NCBI GenBank assembly: GCA_029718625.1
Contig: CM056387.1
Coordinates: 34,944,888 to 35,008,887 of the forward strand
Source: Synaphobranchus kaupii
Taxonomy: Eukaryota > Chordata > Actinopteri > Anguilliformes > Synaphobranchidae
Length of the DNA stretch: 64,000 nucleotides
Direction of reading: 5' to 3'
In this document: one piece after another, positions 1 to 25,786 of the stretch
Layout: every line of letters starts with the position of its first letter
Numbering within the stretch: the stretch's first letter is position 1
Translations under genes and position numbers: made by a program
The notes under the pieces: model-generated
The model's input: the letters and a program-made list of their open reading frames with translations, nothing else
What the model was told of the DNA's origin: nothing
The model's database searches: none

Positions 1-2260
1 AATGTCTAATTGTATTTATTGGCGCTCATTTCCGCAAGTTTCCGCTATCGATTTAAGAGGGCACAGAACAAAATCCCTGCAGCGTCACAGGTCACTTGGT
101 GCCATTAAATGTCTGCAGGTCCAGGTGACATTGGCTCTGGCTCTTAGTCTGTCTCTGCCGTGGCTGCCAGACAGGAAGTTGACCTGGAACTGCATTTCCC
201 AGGAGGGCAGTGTAGTTGTCTGTGAGTTCAGAGGCCTGAACTCCTGTTCAGGGTTGCTGAAAAAGATAAGTAAAGGGACTGTAGAGTATAAAAGGGAAAT
301 ATACTTTTCATCAAAATATTATGTATATTATGTGCAGAGCAGTCAAAAAGTTATGTGGATCACCTCAGGTCTGTTGAACATTCTGTTGAAGAGACATGGT
401 ATATTTAGCTTCACTAGTGATCAACATTTGTCTTGAACAGCATTGATCGAATGGCAGTATAAAGTAAAAGTCACAGGTTAATAAGAGGTGTGGCCTGAAA
501 TCAGTCCAAGATGTGAAACTGTGAGGCCTGCCGTGCACCGGGCAGCAGCTGCCCTCTCTCTGGACTTTGTCACATTCCTCTCATAGTCCCTGGGCAAGAC
601 AAGCGGTTGCCTGTTCACCGGGTCTCCCAGAACCCTGGATGCAGCGCACGTCACTACCCCGCTCGTCCCACAAGCGTTAAATGGGACCCGGCGCGTCCGG
701 CGTGTTTCGAGGGCACCCGTCGGAAAAAAACAAGAAGGGCTTTGTTGTCCCGGGACGCATGAGGGTATGCGCTGTCCCGCTGGAATGCCGTCGTGTCAGG
801 AACAGGCCCTGCTGGAGGACCGGCGGGGCGCGGCGAAGTCCACCGGGGATTTGGTCAGCGCGGTGGCCCTCGGTCACCTCTGGAGTCCCGGAGCCGCTAG
901 CAGGTGCTCCCTGACCAGGCCGTCTCGCCGGTCGCTCGGCTGCGGACGGTGGCAACCGTCAAATATCCCAATTTCCGTGACCTCAGACCTCAGGTGGCAA
1001 GGCCCACGTCCCCCCGCCTCCTGGAGAGTATAGCCAATCAGCATACTTTGCAGGGTGTGATGAGACCATGTCTTCCCTTTTCTAATTGGTTGGCCTCATT
1101 GCCTACATATCAGTGCCGGGAGGGGGGGGGGAGTACAGACAAAAACCTGAGCTCTGTTCAACACTTCAACTCCGACTAAGACTAAAACTCATCATAAGAC
1201 TGAGCAGAGTCGCCAGCGAGAGCATTTTTTTCCCCCTCAGGTTTTCCACGCGCTCCCGCGGCAACGCGCTGAAGCGGCGGCAGACTTTCTGCAAAGCGGC
1301 GTAGACGCGCAGTCAGTCACAGTCGCCGTCCCTCACGCCCCAGCGGCGCGCGGACGCCCGTCGGACGGTTCGGGTTTTTGGGGTGGTAGTCTGTGCCGAA
1401 GTGGCAGGCTCGGCCTTGGCGGAGGCGGGAGGGGGGAGCTGGGGCGAGACGCTTGGCCTCGGGGAGCCGCAGTGGAGACGGAAGGGGGGCCGGTGGAAAC
1501 CAGGCTCCCTGGCAGCCACTCAGGCCGTGCATTTTTTCTCCAGTTATACTGTAACCACTAATGACAGCGCAGAGCAGCGCAGCCTCGGCCCGCTTCCTCC
1601 TTCCCCCAGCATGCCTCACTCATGCCGTCTCTGTTGTTCAAACTAACCTCCCCCTCCCAAATCCCACCCCTCCTGCCCCTGCGTCACGTTTTTGAGGAAC
1701 GCGCCCCCCACGCCCCCCGCCCCATACGTCTCTGTCTTCCCTCTGCCATACGTTCCATTGTGTCGTGTCTCTGTGGGTGCATTTCCAAAATAAACACAGA
1801 CGGAATTCCGTGCCGCCCTCCTCCACCTCTCTCCCTCCCTCTCTTTCTTTCTCTCCTTCAGTCTCCCTCCCTTCCTCCCTCCTCTCCCTCTCCACCCTGC
1901 TTTTTTGTGAGCGAGGGGTCCTCTGTGTTTAGAGGCCTTCCAAACAAGGTGCCTGAGTGCAGCTGCTCGGAGGGAGAATTGTAAAGGTAAAAAAAAAAGG
2001 GATGTGGGCGCTGGAGAAAAGAGGGGGGGTTGAGGAGGCCCCGTGACAGGAAAATAAGCAGTAACTTTAAAAATGCTCTTGTGACACTTGGCGGGGGGGG
2101 GGGGGGTACATTGAAACAATGAAGGAAGATGTCTGCAGAATCCGGCTTGCGTTAATGACATTTGCTGGTACAGGTGGCCGCAGTGAAGTGTCTCTGTCAG
2201 TGACTGTCACTATTCTGCAAGCCTTTCTCTGTGTCCCTGTGAAGCACGAAGACACCGTTA
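1..2260. other. no gene recognised; CpG-rich patches
   Basis: I see no exon that I can assign to a family. The stretches at about 600-1000 and 1200-1620 are rich in CpG and could be a promoter or CpG island. Open frames there overlap on both strands and have no recognisable domain. About 1820-1900 is a CT-rich tract and 2092-2106 a G run. None of the upstream calcium-channel exons (transmembrane domains, EF-hand) expected for cacna1f was found here. Confidence 0.5.
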
Positions 2261-2261
2261 C

Positions 2262-3033
2262 TCTGACTGTAACACAGGATCTGTGTGTAAGTTCTGTCTC
2301 TCTGACTGTAGCTCTGGATCTGTGTGTAAGCTCTGTCTCTCTGACTGTAGCTCTGGATCTGTGTGTAAGTTCTGTCTCTGACTGTAGCTCAGGATCTGTG
2401 TGTAAGTTCTGTCTCTGACTGTAGCTCATGTGTGTAAGTTCTGTCTCTGACAGTAGCACAGGATCTGTGTGTAAGTTCTGTCTCTCTGACTGTAGCTCAG
2501 GGTCTGTGTGTAAGTTCTGTCTCTCTGACTGTAGCTCAGGGTCTGTTGTGTTAGTTCTGTCTCTCTGACTGTAGCTCAGTATCTGTGTGTAAGTTCTGTC
2601 TCTCTGACTGTAGCTCAGGATCTGTGTGTAAGTTCTGTCTCTCTGACTAGCTCAGGGTCCTGTGTGTAAGTTTCTGTCTCTCTGACTGTAGCTCAGGGTC
2701 TGTGTGTAAGTTCTGTCTCTCTGACTGTAGCTCAGGATCTGTGTGTAAGTTCTGTCTCTCTGACTGTAGCTCAGGGTCTGTGTGTAAGTCCTGTCTCTCT
2801 GACTGTAGCTCAGGATCTGTGTGTAAGTTCTGTCTCTGACTGTAGCTCAGGATCTGTGTGTAAGTTCTGTCTCTGACTGTAGCTCAGGATCTGTGTGTAA
2901 GGTCTGTCTCTCTGACTGTAGCTCAGGATCTGTGTGTAAGTTCTGTCTCTCTGACTGTAGCTCAGGATCTGTGTGTAAGTTCTGTCTCTCTGACTGTAGC
3001 TCAGGATCTGTGTGTAAGTTCTGTCTCTGACTA
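2262..3033. repeat. 39-bp minisatellite (about 20 copies)
   Basis: A tandem array of a unit containing GATCTGTGTGTAAGTTCTGT followed by CTCTCTGACTGTAGCTCAG. Some units are about 4 bp shorter because one CTCT is missing, and a few carry single-base slips. Each unit contains a donor-like GTGTAAGTT and a pyrimidine tract ending in an acceptor-like TAG/CAG. The long open frames in it are repeat artefacts. Confidence 0.95.
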
Positions 3034-6000
3034 GCGATCTCGTGAGATCTTATCCGCTCTGAATGGGCAGCAGGGACATTGTGGAGCCCTTTCTTTCTTT
3101 CCTTCTCTCTCTCTCTCTCTCCCTCTCTCCCCACCATCTTTGTGACTCAAGGATTTCTTGGCGGAGCAGTGGTTCAAACCCAAAGCCACAGCTGTTTTGT
3201 ATTATTATTTACTTGTTTGGGCCTACGCCCTGCATTCTCTGCAGTGAGCGCGACGGACCATTTGAAATGTAATCGGCAAATATGCACTCAGTACGAATGC
3301 GTGGTTTTCACGCTGGAGGGGTTTACGGGAAAGAGAGATAAAAAAAAGGAGAGTAGAAGGGGAGAGAGGGAGTGAGAGAGAGAGAAAAAAGGAGTGAGGG
3401 AGGGAGAGAGGGAAGGGTTGAGGCCCTGAGGAACAGTCTGCTCTGCAAGTCTGGGCTTGGGTTCAGTTCTCTGTCAGGGGCGTATCTGTTCCTGTCTGTG
3501 AGGGTTCAAGGCTCTCTCTCTTACAGTCTCTCTCTCACACTCTCTCTCCTGTCCCCTCTCTCTCTCTCTCTTCCGCTTACAATCCATCTCTCTCCCTCCC
3601 ACCTCTTTACCTCTCTCTCACTCCCTCCCTCCCCCCCCCCCACCACTGGCATGAATCACAGATCTGCTTCCGCTGCCAAAGCTTACAACGTTTGAAAAAG
3701 TCAACAAGTACACTGACAATAACAACGATGGCGTTCTCTTACCGCGCAATTGAGAACGAAAAGAAAGCGGCGATTCTATGAGAAGTAAAAAAAATACAAA
3801 TAAATAAAAAACACACCCTCTTTGGAAGGTGGTAATTATAAGAGGGGAACAGGAGAGCCGGACCTGCAGCGGAGAGCAGTGCCTTACCAAAAGTACTTAC
3901 TTAAGTATAAGCAGTTCTTAAATGCAGAGTCTAAAATTCTAAAGACCCCAATTATACAAACCAAATGCCTGTCAGGGGCTCCAGACGTCTTTCTGCAGGG
4001 CTCTGGCCATTATGAGACCGAAGAGGTGCAACACGTGACTTTGGCCTCCGGCGAACTGAACCCTGGGTAATTAGGCTCGTTAAAGCTGCCGTTTCCTCGT
4101 CATCTGACCTCTGTCAGGTCACAGCTTATTGGGGAATAAAAGTGAATGTTTATTCCCCCTCCCCCCTCCCCCTCGTTTTGTAACCCCAGTTTGGAATTCC
4201 AGTCACAGCCGTGGGCCCGTCCTGTCCCGTCGCGCTCCGCCCCCTGCAAGCACACGGATTCGGGAAGGGCGCCCTCCTCGGAAAAGTCACAGCCTCGCGC
4301 TGTCCAGCCGGCCGCCCTGCAGTTGGCCGTCTGTGCAAACGCAGGTGCTGAGCCGGAGGAATTGTGCAGGCAGAACCCGTAACACAGGTGTTGTTCTCTC
4401 CACACCATCAATACCGGTATTCTGTAATTACAATTTAAGAATTAAATAAAAGTGCATCTGCAGAGAGCTTCAAGTTGACGTTGTTAATTTTATATTAGTG
4501 TTATATTTTATTAACAAAATACTCAATACCATCACATATAGCCAGTTCTTCTCAATTAGGCTATTTGGTGACTAATAAAATTATTTTTCTTTGCATCGAA
4601 ATATCAACATTATTTAAAGTTGTGGATACATGTACTCACAATCGGAGAGTATTGATGGCAAAGTACGATGTACACTGCACATTTTGTCATGTTAATGATC
4701 TTGAATCACAGATTTTATTAAAGATAGCCTTTATTGCATGGTTGTGCCGAAAGCTAACGCGGTAGTTAACGGAGTGGTATATATATTTATGTTCAGTGTA
4801 CTTCGTGATTAGAACTGATTTTTCTAAATTGAATTTATCTCCCTTAACATGAGGTGAAGAAAGAAGCCGTGTGTTTATCTGCCAATGGTTTATTCAGATC
4901 GTTGGCACACTTGTGAATCAAGGGAAATTAATGAAAACAGATTGAGACCAATGGTCAGTTCAAAAGGATGTTTGATACCAGTATCAACAGTCTTTTAGAG
5001 GGAAGTAACGTTATCAAAATGGTAACACCGTGACAAGCCTGTGTCATACTGTGGGACTCCCGGCCAGTTACGATAAACATAACCACAGCACTGTATAATA
5101 TGTAAACCACTGGGGTTCTGACCTTTCCAGAGCCCAAAGACCTCTGGGTAATTGGTCAGGATGTGTGACGAACAACTGTGCCTGGCATGGCCCTACCGCC
5201 GCTACAAGTGGATGACAGTGGCGGTAAAAAGAGAGAACCCGTTAAAATGACCGACGGCAAGCCTGTGAACGTGAAGATAATGTTCAGATTCTGGGGAGGG
5301 CCCTGCCATTGCACCCCCTGAATCAAAAGCATTTAACCTGAGCCCTACAGGAAACGCGCCCAACTGTGTAACTGCGTAGCGTGAAAAGCAGTGGAAGACA
5401 CGTCATGTCAATTACACAGTGATGATGATTACTATCATTATTATTAAGTAGTAATATGGTAATGACACAAGCGGTTAAGATGTGACGGTCTGGTCTGTTC
5501 CCCTGGCTCAGGCTGGGATTGGCTGTCATGTGCTGCATAGCCAGAAGGGCTTTATATCCTCCTTCCAGGACCACATTAATCTGCTTCCATCAATTTAAGA
5601 AAATTGAGGATTATTACTTTAATTGTCCTTGAACATGGCACTCTTACATCCAAATATGCACTCCACGCACACACGCACGCACACACGCACACGCACACGC
5701 ACACACACCCACGCACACACACAGATGAGCTCACGCGCTCTTGCACAAACATTTTCTATGGAAGAGAAAAGTACCTCTTCATCTGCCATCTAGCAGTGGT
5801 CACATTACCGGGAATTACACGAGTAGTCATACTGTTTTTTTGTGTTGTCTCTCTCCGTTCAGCCGTCTCTCTCAAATTCACGTTTATTATGCTTTATTGG
5901 TGTGAGATGGGCCGCGTGCCGTTCTGTACCGCCAAGGGTCATAAGCTGCGAGTGCATCAGAACCGGAATGGCACCCGGGTCATTTTGATTCGCTCACAGC

Positions 6001-6394
6001 CTCATGGAGGACGATGCTGACACAAGTCCCACTTCCTCTCTCGTTTCTAACCGCGGAGGTTTGTGGGACGTCAGCCGGTCCCCGCTCCCGTCCCCGTCTC
6101 TGGATAACATGCTTTGTTCCGGGACGGGACGGCTCTGCGAGTGTCGGAGGTCAGAGCGTTTTAACCCGCCCCCCTCCGAACAAGACCTCCTTCGAAAGTG
6201 CCGCTGCGGCGTGTCTAGACTTTCTCGGGATTCTGTGACGCGCCGTCTGTTCTTAGGGAGGGGCGGGGCCACGTCCGCCTGCATCAGCCCGCCCTCTACA
6301 GCCAGGCCGTTCGTCCCTCATAATCGCCCCCGTTTTATTGCTTCCCCAATTATTTTATTTGCTCCATCCTATTTGTGTGCCTATCCTGTCCACA
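3034..6394. other. no gene recognised; simple repeats and CpG-rich end
   Basis: CT-rich low-complexity sequence lies at about 3100-3130 and 3510-3645, and an imperfect (AC)n tract at about 5663-5722. The 4200-4380 and 6040-6330 segments are GC/CpG-rich. No coding exon with splice sites and family similarity was found. The stretch ends at a scaffold gap, so its linkage to cacna1f is unproven. Confidence 0.5.
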
Positions 6395-6894
6395 NNNNNN
6401 NNNNNNNNNNNNNNNNNNNNNNNNNNNNNNNNNNNNNNNNNNNNNNNNNNNNNNNNNNNNNNNNNNNNNNNNNNNNNNNNNNNNNNNNNNNNNNNNNNNN
6501 NNNNNNNNNNNNNNNNNNNNNNNNNNNNNNNNNNNNNNNNNNNNNNNNNNNNNNNNNNNNNNNNNNNNNNNNNNNNNNNNNNNNNNNNNNNNNNNNNNNN
6601 NNNNNNNNNNNNNNNNNNNNNNNNNNNNNNNNNNNNNNNNNNNNNNNNNNNNNNNNNNNNNNNNNNNNNNNNNNNNNNNNNNNNNNNNNNNNNNNNNNNN
6701 NNNNNNNNNNNNNNNNNNNNNNNNNNNNNNNNNNNNNNNNNNNNNNNNNNNNNNNNNNNNNNNNNNNNNNNNNNNNNNNNNNNNNNNNNNNNNNNNNNNN
6801 NNNNNNNNNNNNNNNNNNNNNNNNNNNNNNNNNNNNNNNNNNNNNNNNNNNNNNNNNNNNNNNNNNNNNNNNNNNNNNNNNNNNNNNNNNNNNN
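6395..6894. other. assembly gap (500 N)
   Basis: Exactly 500 N, a typical placeholder for a gap of unknown size. Its right edge lies inside a minisatellite, so the array probably continues into the gap. Confidence 0.99.
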
Positions 6895-9800
6895 CATAGT
6901 AGCACATAGAGCAGATAGAGCCCATATAGCAGCACATAGAGCAGATAGAGCACACATAGAAGCACATAGAGCAGATAGAGCACATATAGCAGCACATAGA
7001 GCAGATAGAGCCCATATAGCAGCACATAGAGCAGATAGAGCTCCCATAGCAGCATATAGAGCAGATAGAGCACACATAGAAGCACATAGAGCAGATAGAG
7101 CACATATAGCAGCACATAGAGCAGATAGAGCCCATATAGCAGCACATAGAGCAGATAGAGCTCCCATAGCAGCATATAGAGCAGATAGAGCACACATAGA
7201 AGCACATAGAGCAGATAGAGCACATATAGCAGCACATAGAGCAGATAGAGCCCATATAGCAGCACATAGAGCAGATAGAGCACACATAGTAGCACATAGA
7301 GCAGATAGAGCCCATATAGCAGCACATAGAGCAGATAGAGCCCATATAGAAGCACATAGAGCAGATAGAGCACGCATAGAAGCACATAGAGCAGATAGAG
7401 CTCCCATAGCAGCATATAGAGCAGATAGAGCACACATAGAAGCACATAGAGCAGATAGAGCTCCCATAGCAGCATATAGAGCAGATAGAGCGCGCATAGA
7501 GCAGATAGAGCACACATAGCAGCACATAGAGCAGATAGAGCTCCCATAGCAGCATATAGAGCAGATAGAGCGCACATAGAGCAGATAGAGCACACATAGC
7601 AGCACTTATAGCAGATAGAGCACACATATAAGCACATAGAGCACACATAGAAGCACATAGAGCAGATAGAGTACCCATAGCAGCATATAGAGCACACATA
7701 GCAGCACTTATAGCAGATAGAGCACACATATAAGCACATAGAGCACACATAGAAGCACATAGAGCAGATAGAGCACACATAGCAGCACATAGCAGCAGAT
7801 AGAGCACACATAGAAGCACATAGAGCAGATAGAGCACACATAGCAGTACATAGAGCAGATAGAGCACACATAGCAGCACATAGCAGCAGATAGAGCACAC
7901 ATAGCAGCACATAGAACAGATAGAGCACACATAGCAGCACATAGAGCACACATAGCAGCACATAGAGCAGATAGAGCACACATAGCAGCACATAGAGCAG
8001 ATAGAGCACACATAGCAGCACATAGAGCAGATAGAGCACACATAGAAGCACATAGAGCAGATAGAGCACACATAGCAGCACATAGAGCAGATAGAGCACA
8101 CATAGCAGCACATAGAGCAGATAGAGCACACATAGCAGCACATAGAGCAGATAGAGCACACATAGCAGCACATAGAGCAGATAGAGCACACATAGCAGCA
8201 CATAGAGCAGATAGAGTACACATAGCAGCACATAGAGCAGATAGAGCACACATAGAAGCACATAGAGCAGATAGAGCACACATAGCAGCACATAGAGCAG
8301 ATAGAGCACACATAGCAGCACATAGAGCAGATAGAGTACACATAGCAGCACATAGAGCAGATAGAGTACACATAGCAGCACATAGAGCAGATAGAGCTCC
8401 CATAGCAGCATATAGAGCAGATAGAGCACACATAGCAGCACATAGAGCAGATAGAGCACACATAGCAGCACATAGAGCAGATAGAGTACACATAGCAGCA
8501 CATAGAGCAGATAGAGCACACATAGAAGCACATAGAGCAGATAGAGCACACATAGCAGCACATAGAGCAGATAGAGCACACATAGCAGCACATAGAGCAG
8601 ATAGAGTACACATAGCAGCACATAGAGCAGATAGAGTACACATAGCAGCACATAGAGCAGATAGAGCACACATAGCAGCACATAGAGCAGATAGAGCACA
8701 CATAGAAGCACATAGAGCAGATAGAGCACACATAGCAGCACATAGAGCAGATAGAGTACACATAGCAGCACATAGAGCAGATAGAGTACACATAGCAGCA
8801 CATAGAGCAGATAGAGCACACATAGCAGCACATAGAGCAGATAGAGCACACATAGAAGCACATAGAGCAGATAGAGCACACATAGCAGCACATAGAGCAG
8901 ATAGAGCTCCCATAGCAGCACATAGAGCAGATAGAGCACACATAGCAGCACATAGAGCAGATAGAGCACACATAGCAGCATATAGAGCAGATAGAGCTCC
9001 CATAGCAGCATATAGAGCAGATAGAGCACACATAGCAGCACATAGAGCAGATAGAGCTCCCATAGCAGCATATAGAGCAGATAGAGCAACCCATAGCAGC
9101 ACATAGAGCAGATAGAGCACACATAGCAGCACATAGAGCAGATAGAGCTCCCATAGCAGCATATAGAGCAGATAGAGCACACATAGAAGCACATAGAGCA
9201 GATAGAGCACACATATAAGCACATAGAGCACACATAGAAGCACATAGAGCAGATAGAGTACCCATAGCAGCATATAGAGCAGATAGAGCACACATAGAAG
9301 CACATAGAGCAGATAGAGCTCCCATAGCAACACATAGAGCAGATAGAGCTCCCATAGCAACACATAGAGCAGATAGAGCACACATAGCAGTACATAGAGC
9401 AGATAGAGCACCCATAGCAGCACACAGAGCAGATAGAGCACACATAGCAGCATATAGAGCAGATAGAGCACACATAGAAGCACATAGAGCAGATAGAGCA
9501 CATATAGCAGCACATAGAGCAGATAGAGCACCCATAGCAGCACACAGAGCAGATAGAGCACACATAGCAGCACACAGAGCAGATAGAGCTCCCATAGCAG
9601 CACATAGAGCAGATAGAGCACCCATAGCAGCACACAGAGCAGATAGAGCACCCATAGCAGCACACAGAGCAGATAGAGCACACATAGCAGCACACAGAGC
9701 AGATAGAGCTCCCATAGCAGCACATAGAGCAGATAGAGCACACATAGCAGCATATAGAGCAGATAGAGCACACATAGAAGCACATAGAGCAGATAGAGCA

Positions 9801-12437
9801 CGCATAGAAGCACATAGAGCAGATAGAGCACCCATAGCAGCAGATAGCAGCAGATGGAGCACACATAGCAGTACATAGAGCAGATAGAGCACCCATAGCA
9901 GCACACAGAGCAGATAGAGCACACATAGCAGCACACAGAGCAGATAGAGCACACATAGCAGCACACAGAGCAGATAGAGCACACATAGCAGCACACAGAG
10001 CAGATAGAGCTCCCATAGCAGCACATAGAGCAGATAGAGCACACATAGCAGCATATAGAGCAGATAGAGCACACATAGAAGCACATAGAGCAGATAGAGC
10101 ACATATAGCAGCACATAGAGCAGATAGAGCACCCATAGCAGCAGATAGCAGCAGATGGAGCACACATAGAAGCACACAGAGCAGATAGAGTACACATAGC
10201 AGCACATAGAGCAGATAGAGCACACATAGCAGCACATAGAGCAGATAGAGCCCATATAGCAGCACATAGAGCAGATAGAGCACACATAGCAGCTCATAGA
10301 GCAGATAGAGCACATATAGCAGCACATAGAGCAGATAGAGCACCCATAGCAGCAGATAGCAGCAGATGGAGCACACATAGCAGCACATAGAGCAGATAGA
10401 GCACACATAGTAGCACATAGAGCAGATAGAGCCCATATAGCAGCACATAGAGCAGATAGAGCACACATAGAAGCACATAGAGCAGATAGAGCACATATAG
10501 CAGCACATAGAGCAGATAGAGCCCATATAGCAGCACATAGAGCAGATAGAGCTCCCATAGCAGCATATAGAGCAGATAGAGCACACATAGAAGCACATAG
10601 AGCAGATAGAGCACATATAGCAGCACATAGAGCAGATAGAGCCCATATAGCAGCACATAGAGCAGATAGAGCTCCCATAGCAGCATATAGAGCAGATAGA
10701 GCACACATAGAAGCACATAGAGCAGATAGAGCACATATAGCAGCACATAGAGCAGATAGAGCCCATATAGCAGCACATAGAGCAGATAGAGCACACATAG
10801 TAGCACATAGAGCAGATAGAGCCCATATAGCAGCACATAGAGCAGATAGAGCCCATATAGAAGCACATAGAGCAGATAGAGCACGCATAGAAGCACATAG
10901 AGCAGATAGAGCTCCCATAGCAGCATATAGAGCAGATAGAGCACACATAGAAGCACATAGAGCAGATAGAGCTCCCATAGCAGCATATAGAGCAGATAGA
11001 GCGCGCATAGAGCAGATAGAGCACACATAGCAGCACATAGAGCAGATAGAGCTCCCATAGCAGCATATAGAGCAGATAGAGCGCACATAGAGCAGATAGA
11101 GCACACATAGCAGCACTTATAGCAGATAGAGCACACATATAAGCACATAGAGCACACATAGAAGCACATAGAGCAGATAGAGTACCCATAGCAGCATATA
11201 GAGCACACATAGCAGCACTTATAGCAGATAGAGCACACATATAAGCACATAGAGCACACATAGAAGCACATAGAGCAGATAGAGCACACATAGCAGCACA
11301 TAGCAGCAGATAGAGCACACATAGAAGCACATAGAGCAGATAGAGCACACATAGCAGCACATAGCAGCAGATAGAGCACACATAGCAGCACATAGAGCAG
11401 ATAGAGCACACATAGCAGCACATAGAGCACACATAGCAGCACATAGAGCAGATAGAGCACACATAGCAGCACATAGAGCAGATAGAGCACACATAGCAGC
11501 ACATAGAGCAGATAGAGCACACATAGAAGCACATAGAGCAGATAGAGCACACATAGCAGCACATAGAGCAGATAGAGCACACATAGCAGCACATAGAGCA
11601 GATAGAGCACACATAGCAGCACATAGAGCAGATAGAGCACACATAGCAGCACATAGAGCAGATAGAGCACACATAGCAGCACATAGAGCAGATAGAGTAC
11701 ACATAGCAGCACATAGAGCAGATAGAGCACACATAGAAGCACATAGAGCAGATAGAGCACACATAGCAGCACATAGAGCAGATAGAGCACACATAGCAGC
11801 ACATAGAGCAGATAGAGTACACATAGCAGCACATAGAGCAGATAGAGTACACATAGCAGCACATAGAGCAGATAGAGCTCCCATAGCAGCATATAGAGCA
11901 GATAGAGCACACATAGCAGCACATAGAGCAGATAGAGCACACATAGCAGCACATAGAGCAGATAGAGTACACATAGCAGCACATAGAGCAGATAGAGCAC
12001 ACATAGAAGCACATAGAGCAGATAGAGCACACATAGCAGCACATAGAGCAGATAGAGCACACATAGCAGCACATAGAGCAGATAGAGTACACATAGCAGC
12101 ACATAGAGCAGATAGAGTACACATAGCAGCACATAGAGCAGATAGAGCACACATAGCAGCACATAGAGCAGATAGAGCACACATAGAAGCACATAGAGCA
12201 GATAGAGCACACATAGCAGCACATAGAGCAGATAGAGCACACATAGCAGCACATAGAGCAGATAGAGCACTCATAGCAGCATATAGAGCAGATAGAGCAC
12301 ACATAGAAGCACATAGAGCAGATAGAGCACACATAGCAGCACATAGAGCAGATAGAGCACACATAGCAGCACATAGAGCAGATAGAGCTCCCATAGCAGC
12401 ATATAGAGCAGATAGAGCATGCATAGCAGCACATAGA
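6895..12437. repeat. 30-bp minisatellite, about 185 copies, with higher-order duplication
   Basis: Tandem 30-bp units of the type AGCAGCACATAGAGCAGATA plus GAGCACACAT, with variants such as CCCATATAGC, CTCCCATAGC and AAGCACATAG. Because 30 is a multiple of three, all frames stay open for kilobases; these are not genes. The variant order starting at 6895 recurs from about 10406, an offset of 3511 bp, changing to 3481 after one unit is lost. A roughly 2-kb block is therefore duplicated within the array. The left end is cut by the 500-N gap. Confidence 0.97.
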
Positions 12438-13095
12438 GCATAGTAATGCAGTAATATTGTGTAGTTGTTCTGTGCACTGTGCAGTAGTGTTGTGTAGGTG
12501 TTGTTTCTGTGCGATGCAGTAGTGTTGTGTAGTAATTGTACTGTGCAGTACAGTAGTGTTGTGTAGTTGTACTGTGCAGTGCAGTAATGTTGTGTAGTAA
12601 TTGTACTGTGCAATGCAGTAGTGTTGTGGAGTAATTGAACTGTGCAGTGCAGTAGTGTTGTGTAGTAATTGTACTGTGCAGTGCAGTAGTGTTGTGTAGT
12701 TGTTGTACTGTGCAATGCAGTAGTGTTGTGTAGTTGTTGTACTGTGCAATGCAGTAGTGTTGTGGAGTAATTGAACTGTGCAGTGCAGTAGTGTTGTGTA
12801 GTAATTGTACTGTGCAGTGCAGTAGTGTTGTGTAGTTGTTGTACTGTGCAATGCAGTAGTGTTGTGTAGTTGTTGTACTGTGCAATGCAGTAGTGTTGTG
12901 TAGTTCTACTGTGCAATGCAGTAGTGTTGTGTAGTTGTTGTACTGTGCAATGCAGTAGTGTTGTGTAGTTGTTGTACTGTGCAATGCAGTAGTGTTGTGT
13001 AGTTGTTGTACTGTGCAATGCAGTAGTGTTGTGTAGTTGTTGTACTGTGCAATGCAGTAGTGTTGTGTAGTTGTTGTACTGTGCAATGCAGTAGT

Positions 13096-13107
<12 letters not shown>
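12438..13107. repeat. 34-bp minisatellite (about 20 copies)
   Basis: Tandem units containing GCAATGCAGTAGTGTTGTGT followed by AGTTGTTGTACTGT. Units at the left end have AGTAATTG instead of AGTTGTTG. The array directly follows the 30-bp array and runs to about 125 bp from a cacna1f coding exon. Confidence 0.95.
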
Positions 13108-25776
<12,669 letters not shown>

Positions 25777-25786
25777 ACAGAAAATA

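Noticed and set aside
677..1646. Several overlapping open frames of 68-100 codons on both strands
   Set aside because: GC-rich sequence is poor in stops; no domain, no splice chain.
2262..3033. CRISPR-like regular repeats (here and in the other arrays)
   Set aside because: Head-to-tail repeats without unique spacers, in a vertebrate genome.
6895..7519. Plus-strand Ala/His-rich 10-residue repeats (AHRADRAHIA), superficially like a structural or ice-binding repeat protein
   Set aside because: Same minisatellite, no start region, signal peptide or conserved flank.
6381..12851. Open frames of up to about 2150 codons on the minus strand (SICSMCCYVC / ALSALCAAMC / LYLLYVLLCV repeats)
   Set aside because: The 30-bp unit is a multiple of three without stops, so every frame stays open; the three frames give three unrelated peptides and run through the N gap.
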